Origin: Nocardioides sp.
GTDB taxonomy: Bacteria; Actinomycetota; Actinomycetes; Propionibacteriales; Nocardioidaceae
Length of the DNA stretch: 6,929 nucleotides
Reading direction: 5' to 3'
Assembly (NCBI GenBank): GCA_003519585.1
Contig: DOWL01000145.1
Span: 16,835 to 23,763 of the forward strand
Every line of letters begins with the position of its first letter. The stretch's first letter is position 1. The position numbers and the translations under genes are program-made. Positions 1 to 6,344 of the stretch are shown here, in pieces. The notes under the pieces were generated by a model, which saw only the letters and a list, made by a program, of their open reading frames with translations, did not search any database and was not told the DNA's origin.

Positions 1-515
1 GCATCAACACTTTGTGCCCGATTCCTCTAACTCCCCTATCGCGGGTCTCTGGCTCGAGTGGGCTAAGCGTCAACCAAAGCGGGGGCAGTCCCGAGCAGAT
101 GCATGCCTTGGACACGAAGCGCTCCAGTTCGTTGCCGGGCGCTCGCCAGCAAGCGCCGACTTTCGGCGATCACAGCTCGCCACTAGGTGCCCTGCATTGG
201 CGGCTTGGTGTGGCCACAAACGCTTCGGTCCATGACCAGGGCAATCGTCAGCAAGACGATCCACGTCGACTCCTAGGACGGGGACATCTGCAACCGGCTC
301 ACGGGCGGCGAGTGGACAGCGCTCAGTAGTCGAAATTCGCCTCAGAACCTGAAGGGTGATCGGAACGCCGTACACAGACTCTGGGAAGGGCTGACTATCC
401 ACAGATCAGGCAATAAGCCTTGCCCATCGTCGGCCTCGCCGTACACCTTCGATCAACGCAAAGCGGCCCCGGGCGGTGCTCGAACACCAACCCGAGGCCT
501 CGGCACTACGTGCAT
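1..515. other. Region without a convincing gene
   Basis: No gene is supported here. A GTG-started plus-strand frame at 14-235 (73 codons) has no visible ribosome binding site and no recognisable motif. Its TGA overlaps an ATG at 232 (ATGA), which opens a 14-codon frame ending in TAG at 274-276. After that amber codon the same reading frame stays open and runs in phase into the gene starting at 532. The translation of 277-531 is not recognisable and has an atypical composition, so this may be chance or an eroded gene. No tRNA, repeat or clear terminator was seen. Confidence 0.5.
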
Positions 516-521
516 AGGAGG
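516..521 (+). promoter_or_regulatory. Ribosome binding site AGGAGG
   Basis: A perfect AGGAGG lies 10 bases before the GTG at 532. It decides the start of the downstream small gene, although the reading frame is open further upstream. Confidence 0.75.
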
Positions 522-531
522 CACAAGCACC

Positions 532-900
532 GTGAATGAATCATCCCAGAACACCCCGGCCGCGGATCTGAGCACCCATCAGACATATCTAGTCAGGACC
601 GCGAGCAGACCCGACATCGTCTGCCCGACATGGTGCGCCGTCGACGCTGACCAACACCTCGACGACCTCGCCAGCCACGACGGCTGTGTCCTTCACGTTG
701 GCTGGGTGCCGTTGGCAGACCCAGTCTCGGTCAAAGCTCAACTGTTCGCGGCAACCCTTGTCGACGGTACGCCGGATCCAGACGACCAAGACCTACGCAT
801 CCGACTGGTCGTGGAGCGTGACCACCACCTTCGTCTGGACGAGGCCATCGAGATGTTCGCGCGGGTGACGAGATACCTTCGCGGCATCGTGATGCCTTGA
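532..900 (+). CDS. Small DUF6907-like protein
   Basis: This is a 122-residue soluble protein of unknown function. A CPTWC motif at residues 31-35 is followed by an acidic stretch and a His-Val-Gly at about 55-57. The C-terminal half alternates hydrophobic and charged residues and ends in a probable amphipathic helix (about 102-118). The CPxWC opening, the downstream His and the overall length match the actinobacterial proteins grouped as DUF6907, whose role is not known. The Cys/His residues could hold a metal, but that is inference. The GTG start is chosen because AGGAGG lies just upstream. No partner gene is next to it: bases 901-1217 are nearly empty and the following large gene is convergent. 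There are no transmembrane segments or signal peptide. Confidence 0.72.
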   Translation: MNESSQNTPAADLSTHQTYLVRTASRPDIVCPTWCAVDADQHLDDLASHDGCVLHVGWVPLADPVSVKAQLFAATLVDGTPDPDDQDLRIRLVVERDHHLRLDEAIEMFARVTRYLRGIVMP

Positions 901-1044
901 GAGTTGATCGGCTTCGACTTCGGCCCAGTCATGAACCACCGGAACCCATCCCGAGTGTCTGGCGGTAGATGTCGAACGGATCCAGGGCTCGGCCAGCGCC
1001 TTCGCGCAACTCTAGGGAAATCGCTCAGATCGAGGGACAGTGAC

Positions 1045-1206
1045 ATGACAAGGACAGGCTCAATCGCTGAACAGCTATCCGCGCCCTACGGCCCTTTTCC
1101 ACCCGTCCTGTTACCGGTCAGCCAGAGACTGCTTTCGCACGAAGCACCGCTCCACACTTGCGCTATTCAACAGCGATGGCTAAATGTGTGGGACATCGGG
1201 GCTTAG
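1045..1206 (+). CDS. Possible 53-residue small ORF, unrecognised
   Basis: An ATG at 1045 is preceded by GAGGGA at 1032-1037 with a 7-base spacer, which is good start context. The frame ends at TAG 1204-1206, just short of the convergent E1-like gene. The 53-residue product is mildly hydrophobic, with a proline- and leucine-rich centre, and matches nothing I recognise. The rest of 901-1217 holds no other feature that I can support. The frame is short enough to arise by chance, so the ribosome binding site is the only real argument for it. Confidence 0.25.
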   Translation: MTRTGSIAEQLSAPYGPFPPVLLPVSQRLLSHEAPLHTCAIQQRWLNVWDIGA

Positions 1207-1217
1207 AGGCCATGGGG

Positions 1218-3554
1218 TCAGAGGCTGAGCAGATTCAGCGCAGCATCTACGATCGAGCCGGCATCCAGACGGTGAAGCGCATAGGCGTCGGTAAGGTTGG
1301 ACGATTGCCCAAATTCGCTGACCCCGAGACAATTCACCTGATCGCCGCGTGCACCGGCCAGAAAGGACAGTGTGTGCGGGTGGCCATCGAGAATGGTGAC
1401 GAGCGGCACCGGGTGCTCCGCCGGAAATAGCTGGCTGAGAATGTCTCCCCCAACGCCTGCCTCCCGGCGGCCGCGTTGCTGGAAGGACCTGAAGACAAGG
1501 TCCGGACTTGTCAAGCACACTACGCCTGCGACGATGCCGGCGGACTCGAGTGCTTTGGCCGCGGCGACGACCTCCGGCATGATCGCCCCCACGCCAACCA
1601 AGGTCACATGCTCACTCAAGGGATCGTGGTGGGTCAGGCGATAACCGCCAGCAATCACCTGCTGACGTCGCCGCTCACGCATGGTCGGGTCATCAGGAAC
1701 CTGTGCGATCAACGGGTCCAGGGGACGGGTGGAGAGCCGAAAGTACGCCGAGGTTCCGCCCGGAATCCCCACCTGGCTCATTGCATGCAGAAAGGTCCAC
1801 TCAAGATCCTGGGGAAACGCGGGCTCCCAGGCGACACATCCCGGCTGCTCCAGGCCGATCGACGGTGTGGTGATGGATTGGTGAGCTCCCCCTTCGGGCG
1901 CCAAGGTGATACCTGAGGGCGTACCCACGAGAATCGACTGCCCACCGGCATAGATTCCGTATGACCACGGTTCGAGCGCCCGAGAAACGAACGGGTCGTA
2001 GAGCGTGGCAACAGGTATCAACCGCTGCCCCCAGCGGCTCCATGTGGCTCCAAGTTCGCCGAGCAGACCAACGAGGTTGACCTCGGCGATCCCGAGCTCG
2101 ATGTGCTGACCGGTCACGGTCTCAGACCACTTGAGAAGGCGTTCGCCGTCATCTGCGAACCAGTCGGTCCTTTCGTTGGCGGACCACACCCCTGTCTTGT
2201 TGATCCATCCTCCGAGGTTGGTGGAGGATGCAACATCCGGACTGCACGTGACCACCCGCGCAGCGGCTTCGGGTACCTCCCGGGTGAGATCAGCGAGCAG
2301 TCGCCCTAGGGCGGCCTGTGTCGAGATCGCCTTGCGGTGCTGGTGCCCCAAGGACGTAGGGATTCTCAGCGTTTGCGGAGCAGCGACCGGCATCCGTCGC
2401 AGATCTCGTGCCCGGCGGTCGCACAGCGCGGCAGCGGATGTGCCCGGCTCAAACTTGCGCCAAGGGTCGGTTAGCGACGTCCCGCACGCGTCGGCCAACC
2501 CAATCATCTGCGCCTCGTTCAGCAGAGCGGAGTGATTGTTCGGATGACCTTCCGTGGGCAGTCCACGTCCTTTTACGGTGTATGCGAAGACCACCGTCGG
2601 CCGGTCGGTCTCGACCGAGCCGAACGTGTCAACGAGCAGCCCGAGGTCATGACCACCCAAATCACGGATCGCGGCGGCGAGAGCAGGCGCATCGAGCCCC
2701 TCGACCAACGTCCGGAACTCATGGCTTCCGCCGCCAGCCAGGATTCGGTTGGCGACGTCATCAGCACCCACGCGCAGCATCCGCTGGTACTCCTCGTTTG
2801 GCATCTGCTCAAGCCGCGCTCGAAGCTCCGCACCACCGGGACGCTCGAACAACTCCGTGATTCGTCGTCCCCACTTCAAGGTCACGACCTGCCATCCTGC
2901 TGCGGCAAACATGCCCTGAAGCCTGGCGATTTGAATGTCCGGGACGACTCGGTCAAGTGACTGGCGGTTGAGATCCACGATCCACAGAAGTTCGCCAAGG
3001 CTCGCAACCGCCGGGTCCGCCACCGCTTCCCAGATGGCGCCCTCATCAAGCTCGGCATCCCCGATGAGACTAACAAATCGGCCCGCCGGGGGCGTTTCTT
3101 CAAAATGGGACAGCGAGTAGCGGTGGGCCATCGCTGCCCAGAGCGCGGCTGTTGCGCCAATTCCGACCGAGCCCGTTGAGAAGTCGACCGTGTCCGGATC
3201 CTTCAGCCGGCTCGGGTATGACTGGAGACCACCCTTCGTTCGCAGCATGGTGAGGTAGGACTGATCTAGGTCTTCGAGCAGGTAGTTGATCGCGTGCAGC
3301 ACAGGCGAGGCGTGTGGCTTCACCGACACGCGGTCGTGCGCCGTGAGTTCGTGGAACCACAGAGCGACCATCATGTCGACCATCGATGCGGATGAGGCTT
3401 GGTGACCGCCGACCTTGACGCCAGTGGCATTAGGTCGACCGCGGTTGGCAGCGTCGACGATGGCAGTCGACAACCACAGCACCCGTTGTGCGATCTCTCG
3501 CAGAACACTTTGTTCGGAAATCACCGTCGGTGCGACGTCGGTGGCCTGGGACAT
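1218..3554 (-). CDS. Homodimeric 2-oxoacid dehydrogenase E1 (MdeB/AceE-like)
   Basis: This 778-residue thiamine-diphosphate enzyme belongs to the transketolase-like, homodimeric pyruvate dehydrogenase E1 class. It would decarboxylate a 2-oxoacid and acylate the lipoyl group of an E2 in the cytoplasm. Visible marks are GHQASSAS (50-57), KPHASPVLHA (79-88), and the cofactor motif starting GDAELDEG (165-172) and closing with DLNRQSLD (194-201). HIELGIAE (484-491) supplies the probable activating glutamate, and PEGGAHQS (553-560) lies in the pyrimidine domain; a transketolase C-terminal-type domain follows from about 645. It is shorter than AceE (about 890 residues) and resembles MdeB, the 2-oxobutyrate dehydrogenase E1 of Pseudomonas methionine catabolism, so the substrate may be 2-oxobutyrate, pyruvate or a branched 2-oxoacid. 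No E2, E3 or methionine gamma-lyase gene is visible. The ATG at 3554 is preferred over the GTG at 3557 because GAGGAG lies 8 bases upstream. The gene looks intact. Confidence 0.88.
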   Translation of the reverse strand: MSQATDVAPTVISEQSVLREIAQRVLWLSTAIVDAANRGRPNATGVKVGGHQASSASMVDMMVALWFHELTAHDRVSVKPHASPVLHAINYLLEDLDQSYLTMLRTKGGLQSYPSRLKDPDTVDFSTGSVGIGATAALWAAMAHRYSLSHFEETPPAGRFVSLIGDAELDEGAIWEAVADPAVASLGELLWIVDLNRQSLDRVVPDIQIARLQGMFAAAGWQVVTLKWGRRITELFERPGGAELRARLEQMPNEEYQRMLRVGADDVANRILAGGGSHEFRTLVEGLDAPALAAAIRDLGGHDLGLLVDTFGSVETDRPTVVFAYTVKGRGLPTEGHPNNHSALLNEAQMIGLADACGTSLTDPWRKFEPGTSAAALCDRRARDLRRMPVAAPQTLRIPTSLGHQHRKAISTQAALGRLLADLTREVPEAAARVVTCSPDVASSTNLGGWINKTGVWSANERTDWFADDGERLLKWSETVTGQHIELGIAEVNLVGLLGELGATWSRWGQRLIPVATLYDPFVSRALEPWSYGIYAGGQSILVGTPSGITLAPEGGAHQSITTPSIGLEQPGCVAWEPAFPQDLEWTFLHAMSQVGIPGGTSAYFRLSTRPLDPLIAQVPDDPTMRERRRQQVIAGGYRLTHHDPLSEHVTLVGVGAIMPEVVAAAKALESAGIVAGVVCLTSPDLVFRSFQQRGRREAGVGGDILSQLFPAEHPVPLVTILDGHPHTLSFLAGARGDQVNCLGVSEFGQSSNLTDAYALHRLDAGSIVDAALNLLSL

Positions 3555-3562
3555 CACAGAGT

Positions 3563-3568
3563 CTCCTC
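3563..3568 (-). promoter_or_regulatory. Ribosome binding site of the E1-like gene
   Basis: On the minus strand GAGGAG lies 8 bases before ATG 3554-3552 and only 5 bases before GTG 3557-3555. This favours the ATG start. Confidence 0.65.
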
Positions 3569-3621
3569 GAACCGCATCTCATCTAGAACCGCGGCGTCAG
3601 TGTCTGCATTTGATGATTCAG

Positions 3622-3638
3622 ACGCGACGTCTTCGCGT
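3622..3638. promoter_or_regulatory. Operator-like palindrome ACGCGA-N5-TCGCGT
   Basis: A perfect 6-base inverted repeat with a 5-base spacer (17 bases overall) lies in the divergent gap, about 68 bases upstream of the E1-like ATG. Its size suits a dimeric regulator. The neighbouring Lrp/AsnC protein is the obvious candidate, but this is inference from position. It has no T-tract and is not terminator-like. Confidence 0.4.
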
Positions 3639-3714
3639 GAGTGAGGGGATCGCCCTCCGAAAGGCTGACACAGCCGGGGCCTTATGTGCAGCGTTCAACG
3701 GCGGTCCATGTGGT

Positions 3715-3740
3715 TTGCGCAACTTGCAAGAGCATCTTGC
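3715..3740. promoter_or_regulatory. Abutting palindromes TTGCGCAA and CTTGCAAG
   Basis: Two perfect 8-base palindromes abut: TTGCGCAA (3715-3722) and CTTGCAAG (3723-3730). A third CTTGC half-site lies at 3736-3740. The cluster sits 45-70 bases upstream of the regulator's GTG, where an autoregulatory Lrp/AsnC protein would bind. Several half-sites in a row fit the multimeric binding known for this family. The binding itself is inferred. Confidence 0.4.
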
Positions 3741-3771
3741 TGCTACTTTGAGCGTGATTCATGCTGTAAGT

Positions 3772-3777
3772 GAAGGA
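3772..3777 (+). promoter_or_regulatory. Ribosome binding site GAAGGA of the Lrp/AsnC gene
   Basis: GAAGGA lies 7 bases before the GTG at 3785. The earlier in-frame GTG at 3770 has no such motif upstream and lies almost directly against this one, so 3785 is taken as the start. Confidence 0.65.
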
Positions 3778-3784
3778 TACTACT

Positions 3785-4231
3785 GTGGACCTCGACATCA
3801 TCGATCGCGCGATTCTGACTGTGCTACGCCGAAACGGGCGTACCGCGGTCGCCGACATCGCACGAGAGGTGGGTTTGTCCCCGGCTCCGGTCTCGAGGCG
3901 GATCGAGCGTATGGAGAACGGTGGCGCAATCCTTGGCTACACCGCTCTCATCGACGATCAACACACTGGATCACTGGAGGCGTTCACCGAGATCCGCCTC
4001 GCTGGTGGAATCGAGACGAGCGAGCTCGGACTCATCGTCAAAGAGGTTCCCGAGGTCCAGCAGTTCTTCACCATTGCGGGCGATCCCGATGCTCTCCTGC
4101 GAATCCGGGTCGATGACGTCGATCATCTCCAGCGAGTCGTCAATGCGCTGCGACGCACCGGAAAACTCGCAGGTACCAAGACGCTAATCGTCTTGCATAC
4201 ATGGGATCGTGCTCATGAAGCCTACGAGTGA
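3785..4231 (+). CDS. Lrp/AsnC family transcriptional regulator
   Basis: This 148-residue DNA-binding regulator begins with the family hallmark LDxIDRAIL (residues 3-11). A winged helix-turn-helix follows at about 17-45, with the recognition helix around SPAPVSRRIERM (32-43) and then GxILGYTALID (47-57), the usual hinge. The RAM effector-binding domain covers about 64-138 and contains the conserved AGDPD at 98-102. Such proteins form dimers and octamers and respond to amino acids or related metabolites. The length is normal and no residue is obviously lost. It is transcribed away from the E1-like gene, so it probably controls that gene and itself, as MdeR does for mdeB in Pseudomonas. The effector cannot be read from the sequence. 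An in-frame GTG at 3770 is the alternative start and would add five residues. Confidence 0.9.
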   Translation: MDLDIIDRAILTVLRRNGRTAVADIAREVGLSPAPVSRRIERMENGGAILGYTALIDDQHTGSLEAFTEIRLAGGIETSELGLIVKEVPEVQQFFTIAGDPDALLRIRVDDVDHLQRVVNALRRTGKLAGTKTLIVLHTWDRAHEAYE

Positions 4232-4479
4232 GGGAAGGTCTGATGGCGCGGGGCGCTACCTGCCTCCCTGCGAGACGTCGCCGCCACGAGCGATTCGGCA
4301 ACTCGCGCTCCCACACTGGGGCTCCTAAACGCGATGTGTTCGATGGATAGTTGGTCCGACCATTTCGCCGAGGCGGCGCCACCGTCCATCTGAATCGCAA
4401 AACGGTCCGGGGTAGCCGCTATGAGGTCCTCCGCTGAAGAGCCCTCGTCTCCCCGAGATGGTCCCAGCAAGCTGGACAT
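4222..4479 (-). CDS. Possible 85-residue hypothetical protein
   Basis: An ATG at 4479 opens 85 codons with a balanced amino-acid composition rather than the Arg/Pro-rich look of most shadow frames. Third positions are moderately GC-rich, like the neighbouring non-kor genes. No motif is recognised. The ribosome binding site is weak or absent. The frame overlaps the end of the minus-strand gene at 4419-4694 by about 60 bases and the last 10 bases of the convergent Lrp/AsnC gene. It could be a separate small gene, the frameshifted tail of the upstream one, or chance. Confidence 0.28.
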   Translation of the reverse strand: MSSLLGPSRGDEGSSAEDLIAATPDRFAIQMDGGAASAKWSDQLSIEHIAFRSPSVGARVAESLVAATSRREAGSAPRHQTFPHS

Positions 4480-4694
4480 ATCTTGAGATCCGGTTCGTCA
4501 ACAAAGACGTGGAAGAGCTTTAGCCAACTCGTTGCGACAAGGCCACATCCCGTCGTCAATCCGACCATCTGCTTTCCGTGCACGATCGATTTCGGCCAGC
4601 GGACCAAGTCACCGCGAACCGACTTGGTCACGACCCATGCGCTCGTGACGAACCACCGTGGCGTTGGTCCGTCCGATCTCTTCGCAGTTGACAC
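4419..4694 (-). CDS. Small protein with possible zinc-binding Cys/His pattern
   Basis: This 91-residue frame lies just after korB on the same strand and is read in the same direction. Its middle shows His39, then TTGCG around Cys50, Trp57, and CPAC at 73-76. This H...C...CxxC arrangement is common in small actinobacterial and phage proteins thought to bind zinc, but no named family is recognised. The GTG at 4694 is chosen because GAAGG (4707-4703) lies 8 bases before it; a TTG at 4709 is the longer alternative and has no such site. It may be cotranscribed with korB, yet its third codon positions are much less GC-rich than those of korB, so it is unlikely to be an old member of that operon. 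The last ten or so residues (Arg-rich) look less natural, so a frameshift near the end is possible. Confidence 0.5.
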   Translation of the reverse strand: MSTAKRSDGPTPRWFVTSAWVVTKSVRGDLVRWPKSIVHGKQMVGLTTGCGLVATSWLKLFHVFVDEPDLKICPACWDHLGETRALQRRTS

Positions 4695-4715
4695 GGAAAT
4701 TGCCTTCAACGTGAG

Positions 4716-5813
4716 TCAGACGACGGTCCAGGTGTCGCCGCCGCCGATGAGGGCCGCGAGCCGCTCTGTGGGGCTGCCGGTGGCGGCCTGATGGGCGGTG
4801 GCGACCTGGGCGCGGGCCTGGTCGTCGTAGGTGGGCCGTTCGACTTGGCGGAAGATGCCGATCGGTGCCTGGTGCAGGTAGCCGGCGTCGGTGAGTCGGG
4901 AGATCGCGAAGGCCAGCGTCGGGTCGGGATTCCTCGCGTCGTGCACCAGGATCGCGTCTTCTCCCACGTCGGCGACCAGGGCGACCTTGACGCCGCCGGT
5001 CTCTGTGTCGCGGATCAACCCCTTCGCGCCCTGCCCTGAACTGTCGGGGTTGCCGAAGCGGATGGGTTGGCCGTGTTCGAGCGGGATGATCGCGTCGGCT
5101 TTCGTGTCGGCGCCCTTGATGGCGTCGAATGCGCCGTCGTTGAAGATGGGGCAGTTCTGGTAGATCTCGACCAGGGAGGTGCCGCGGTGTGCCGCGGCGG
5201 CTGAGAGCACCGCGGTGAGGTGCTTGCGGTCGGAGTCGATGGTGCGGGCCACGAAGGTCGCCTCGGCGCCGAGGGCGAGGGAGACGGGGTTGAAGGGGTG
5301 GTCGACCGAGCCCATCGGAGTGGACTTGGTGATCTTGCCCGGCTCGCTGGTGGGGGAGTACTGGCCCTTGGTGAGGCCGTAGATCCGATTGTTGAACAGC
5401 AGGATCGTCATGTTCACGTTGCGGCGCAGGGCGTGGATGAGGTGGTTTCCGCCGATGGAGAGGGCGTCTCCGTCGCCGGTGACCACCCAGACCGAGAGGT
5501 CCTCGCGCGCGGTGGCGATGCCGGTGGCGATCGAGGGCGCGCGGCCGTGGATCGAGTGCATGCCGTAGGTGTCGAGGTAGTAAGGGAAGCGGCTGGAGCA
5601 GCCGATGCCGGAGACGAAGACGATGTTCTCCCGACGCAGCCCGAGTTGTGGCAGGAACGACTGGACCGCCTTCAGTACGGCGTAGTCCCCGCACCCGGGA
5701 CACCAGCGCACCTCCTGGTCGGAGGTGTACTCCTTGCCGGTCTGCGCGCCTTCAAATGTGGGGACGCCCTCGATGCCGGACTTCATGCCCGGCATGCCGA
5801 TGTCGAAGCTCAT
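4716..5813 (-). CDS. korB: 2-oxoglutarate:ferredoxin oxidoreductase, beta subunit
   Basis: This 365-residue beta subunit carries thiamine diphosphate and a [4Fe-4S] cluster. With KorA it converts a 2-oxoacid plus CoA to the acyl-CoA and CO2, reducing ferredoxin in the cytoplasm. Probable cluster ligands are the cysteines of CPGCGD (38, 41), GIGCSSR (72) and QNCPIFND (221). The cofactor site is HGRAPSIATG (89-98) and GDGDALSIGGNH (113-124), with NNRIYGLTKGQ (141-151) closing the motif. The end, GIFRQVERPTYDD (319-331) and DTWTVV, is typical of the actinobacterial form that can stand in for 2-oxoglutarate dehydrogenase in the TCA cycle. All key residues are present. GAGGA at 5825-5821 lies 7 bases before the ATG. 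Codons end almost always in G or C, unlike the genes to the left. 2-Oxoglutarate is the likely substrate, but pyruvate or branched 2-oxoacids are possible. Confidence 0.95.
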   Translation of the reverse strand: MSFDIGMPGMKSGIEGVPTFEGAQTGKEYTSDQEVRWCPGCGDYAVLKAVQSFLPQLGLRRENIVFVSGIGCSSRFPYYLDTYGMHSIHGRAPSIATGIATAREDLSVWVVTGDGDALSIGGNHLIHALRRNVNMTILLFNNRIYGLTKGQYSPTSEPGKITKSTPMGSVDHPFNPVSLALGAEATFVARTIDSDRKHLTAVLSAAAAHRGTSLVEIYQNCPIFNDGAFDAIKGADTKADAIIPLEHGQPIRFGNPDSSGQGAKGLIRDTETGGVKVALVADVGEDAILVHDARNPDPTLAFAISRLTDAGYLHQAPIGIFRQVERPTYDDQARAQVATAHQAATGSPTERLAALIGGGDTWTVV

Positions 5814-5980
5814 GCCTGATTCCTCGGATGACCGTGGGCTCGACCTTCACGCACCTCCGAGCCCGCGGCAGTCGGGACGCCCACCACGTCACTGCCGCGG
5901 CAGAGAACGACCAGGCCCTCGATGATGTCGGCAGTCAAAGTGGGCAGAATCTTTCGCAGAATGTTCGACACGAGGATCAC
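5810..5980 (-). other. Open frame overlapping the korB start (ATGA)
   Basis: A GTG at 5980 opens 56 codons whose TGA (5812-5810) overlaps the korB ATG in an ATGA junction. The frame is open upstream to a TAG near 6050. The first part is rich in Val, Leu and Ile, and codon position 3 is more GC-rich than position 2, as in real genes. No family is recognised. It may be the tail of the decayed gene between korA and korB, displaced by another frameshift, or a chance frame. The korB ribosome binding site lies inside it. Confidence 0.25.
5821..5825 (-). promoter_or_regulatory. Ribosome binding site of korB
   Basis: On the minus strand GAGGA lies 7 bases before ATG 5813. It gives korB its own translation start, so KorB need not depend on translation of the broken upstream gene. 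Confidence 0.6.
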
Positions 5981-6052
5981 AGCTCCGGCGGTTGTCGATA
6001 GTGCGGGTGAAACCCCGTGAACGCCATCACTTGCGCATCCGCATTTGAACTA

Positions 6053-6344
6053 ACGGCCGGAGCATCCTGGGGTGTCAACCCATAGCGGCCGGCCCCTGTA
6101 GGGAAACCGTGCTCACGGAGTCCGTCAGCGTTGATGGTCACGGAGCGCTGATCATCCTGCGAGACGGCATCCTTAAGAAATATCGCTTTCTCGAGGACAC
6201 TGGCTCGCACGCGCCGCAATCCACGCACTCTTCGGGATCTATGTAGAGCATCCGGGCCCATCGTAGATGCAACCAACTGGACATTAGTCGACGCAGGCTC
6301 GGTCCTTGATATCGACGCAGCCACCGATGATGACCATAAGTCAC
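6053..6344 (-). pseudogene. Decayed 7Fe ferredoxin (FdxA-type)
   Basis: Pieces of a bacterial seven-iron ferredoxin can be followed through three frames. It opens GTG-Thr-Tyr at 6344, then shifts by one base near 6335 into IGGCVDIKDRACVD. There, TAA at 6286-6284 replaces the glutamate codon expected in the CVxECPVDC motif, followed by CPVGCIYDG. A one-base loss in the C-run at 6256-6254 leads to RMLYIDPEECVDCGACEPV, and a net loss of about four bases near 6197 removes the final Cys-Pro. The last frame continues as KAIFLKDAVSQDDQ and ends around GLTPQDAPAV. The intact protein would have been about 105 residues with a [3Fe-4S] and a [4Fe-4S] cluster. Its GTG overlaps the korA stop (GTGA), so it was once translationally coupled and presumably accepted KorAB's electrons. 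Nonsense, multiple indels and a lost cysteine argue against a simple sequencing error. Confidence 0.88.

Noticed and set aside
70..402. Minus-strand open frame of 110 codons
   Set aside because: There is no clear ribosome binding site and no recognisable motif; its composition is like non-coding GC-rich DNA.
475..488. T-arm-like hairpin GGTG-CTCGAA-CACC suggesting a tRNA or att remnant
   Set aside because: The loop has six bases rather than seven, and no matching acceptor stem, anticodon arm or CCA end was found around it.
1180..1217. Possible terminator for the E1-like gene around GGGGCTTAGAGGCC
   Set aside because: The pairing is short and imperfect with no T-run, so it is not supportable by eye.
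3415..4116. Plus-strand open frame of 233 codons over the E1-like start and the Lrp/AsnC gene
   Set aside because: It crosses the divergent promoter gap and covers two well supported genes in other frames; no motif was seen.
4609..5703. Long minus-strand open frame of 364 codons overlapping korB
   Set aside because: It is almost entirely Arg, Pro and His, the expected shadow of a GC-rich gene; the korB frame carries all the family motifs.
5220..5819. Plus-strand open frame of 199 codons antisense to korB
   Set aside because: It is Gly/Val/Asp-rich with no motif, the usual antisense shadow of a high-GC3 gene.
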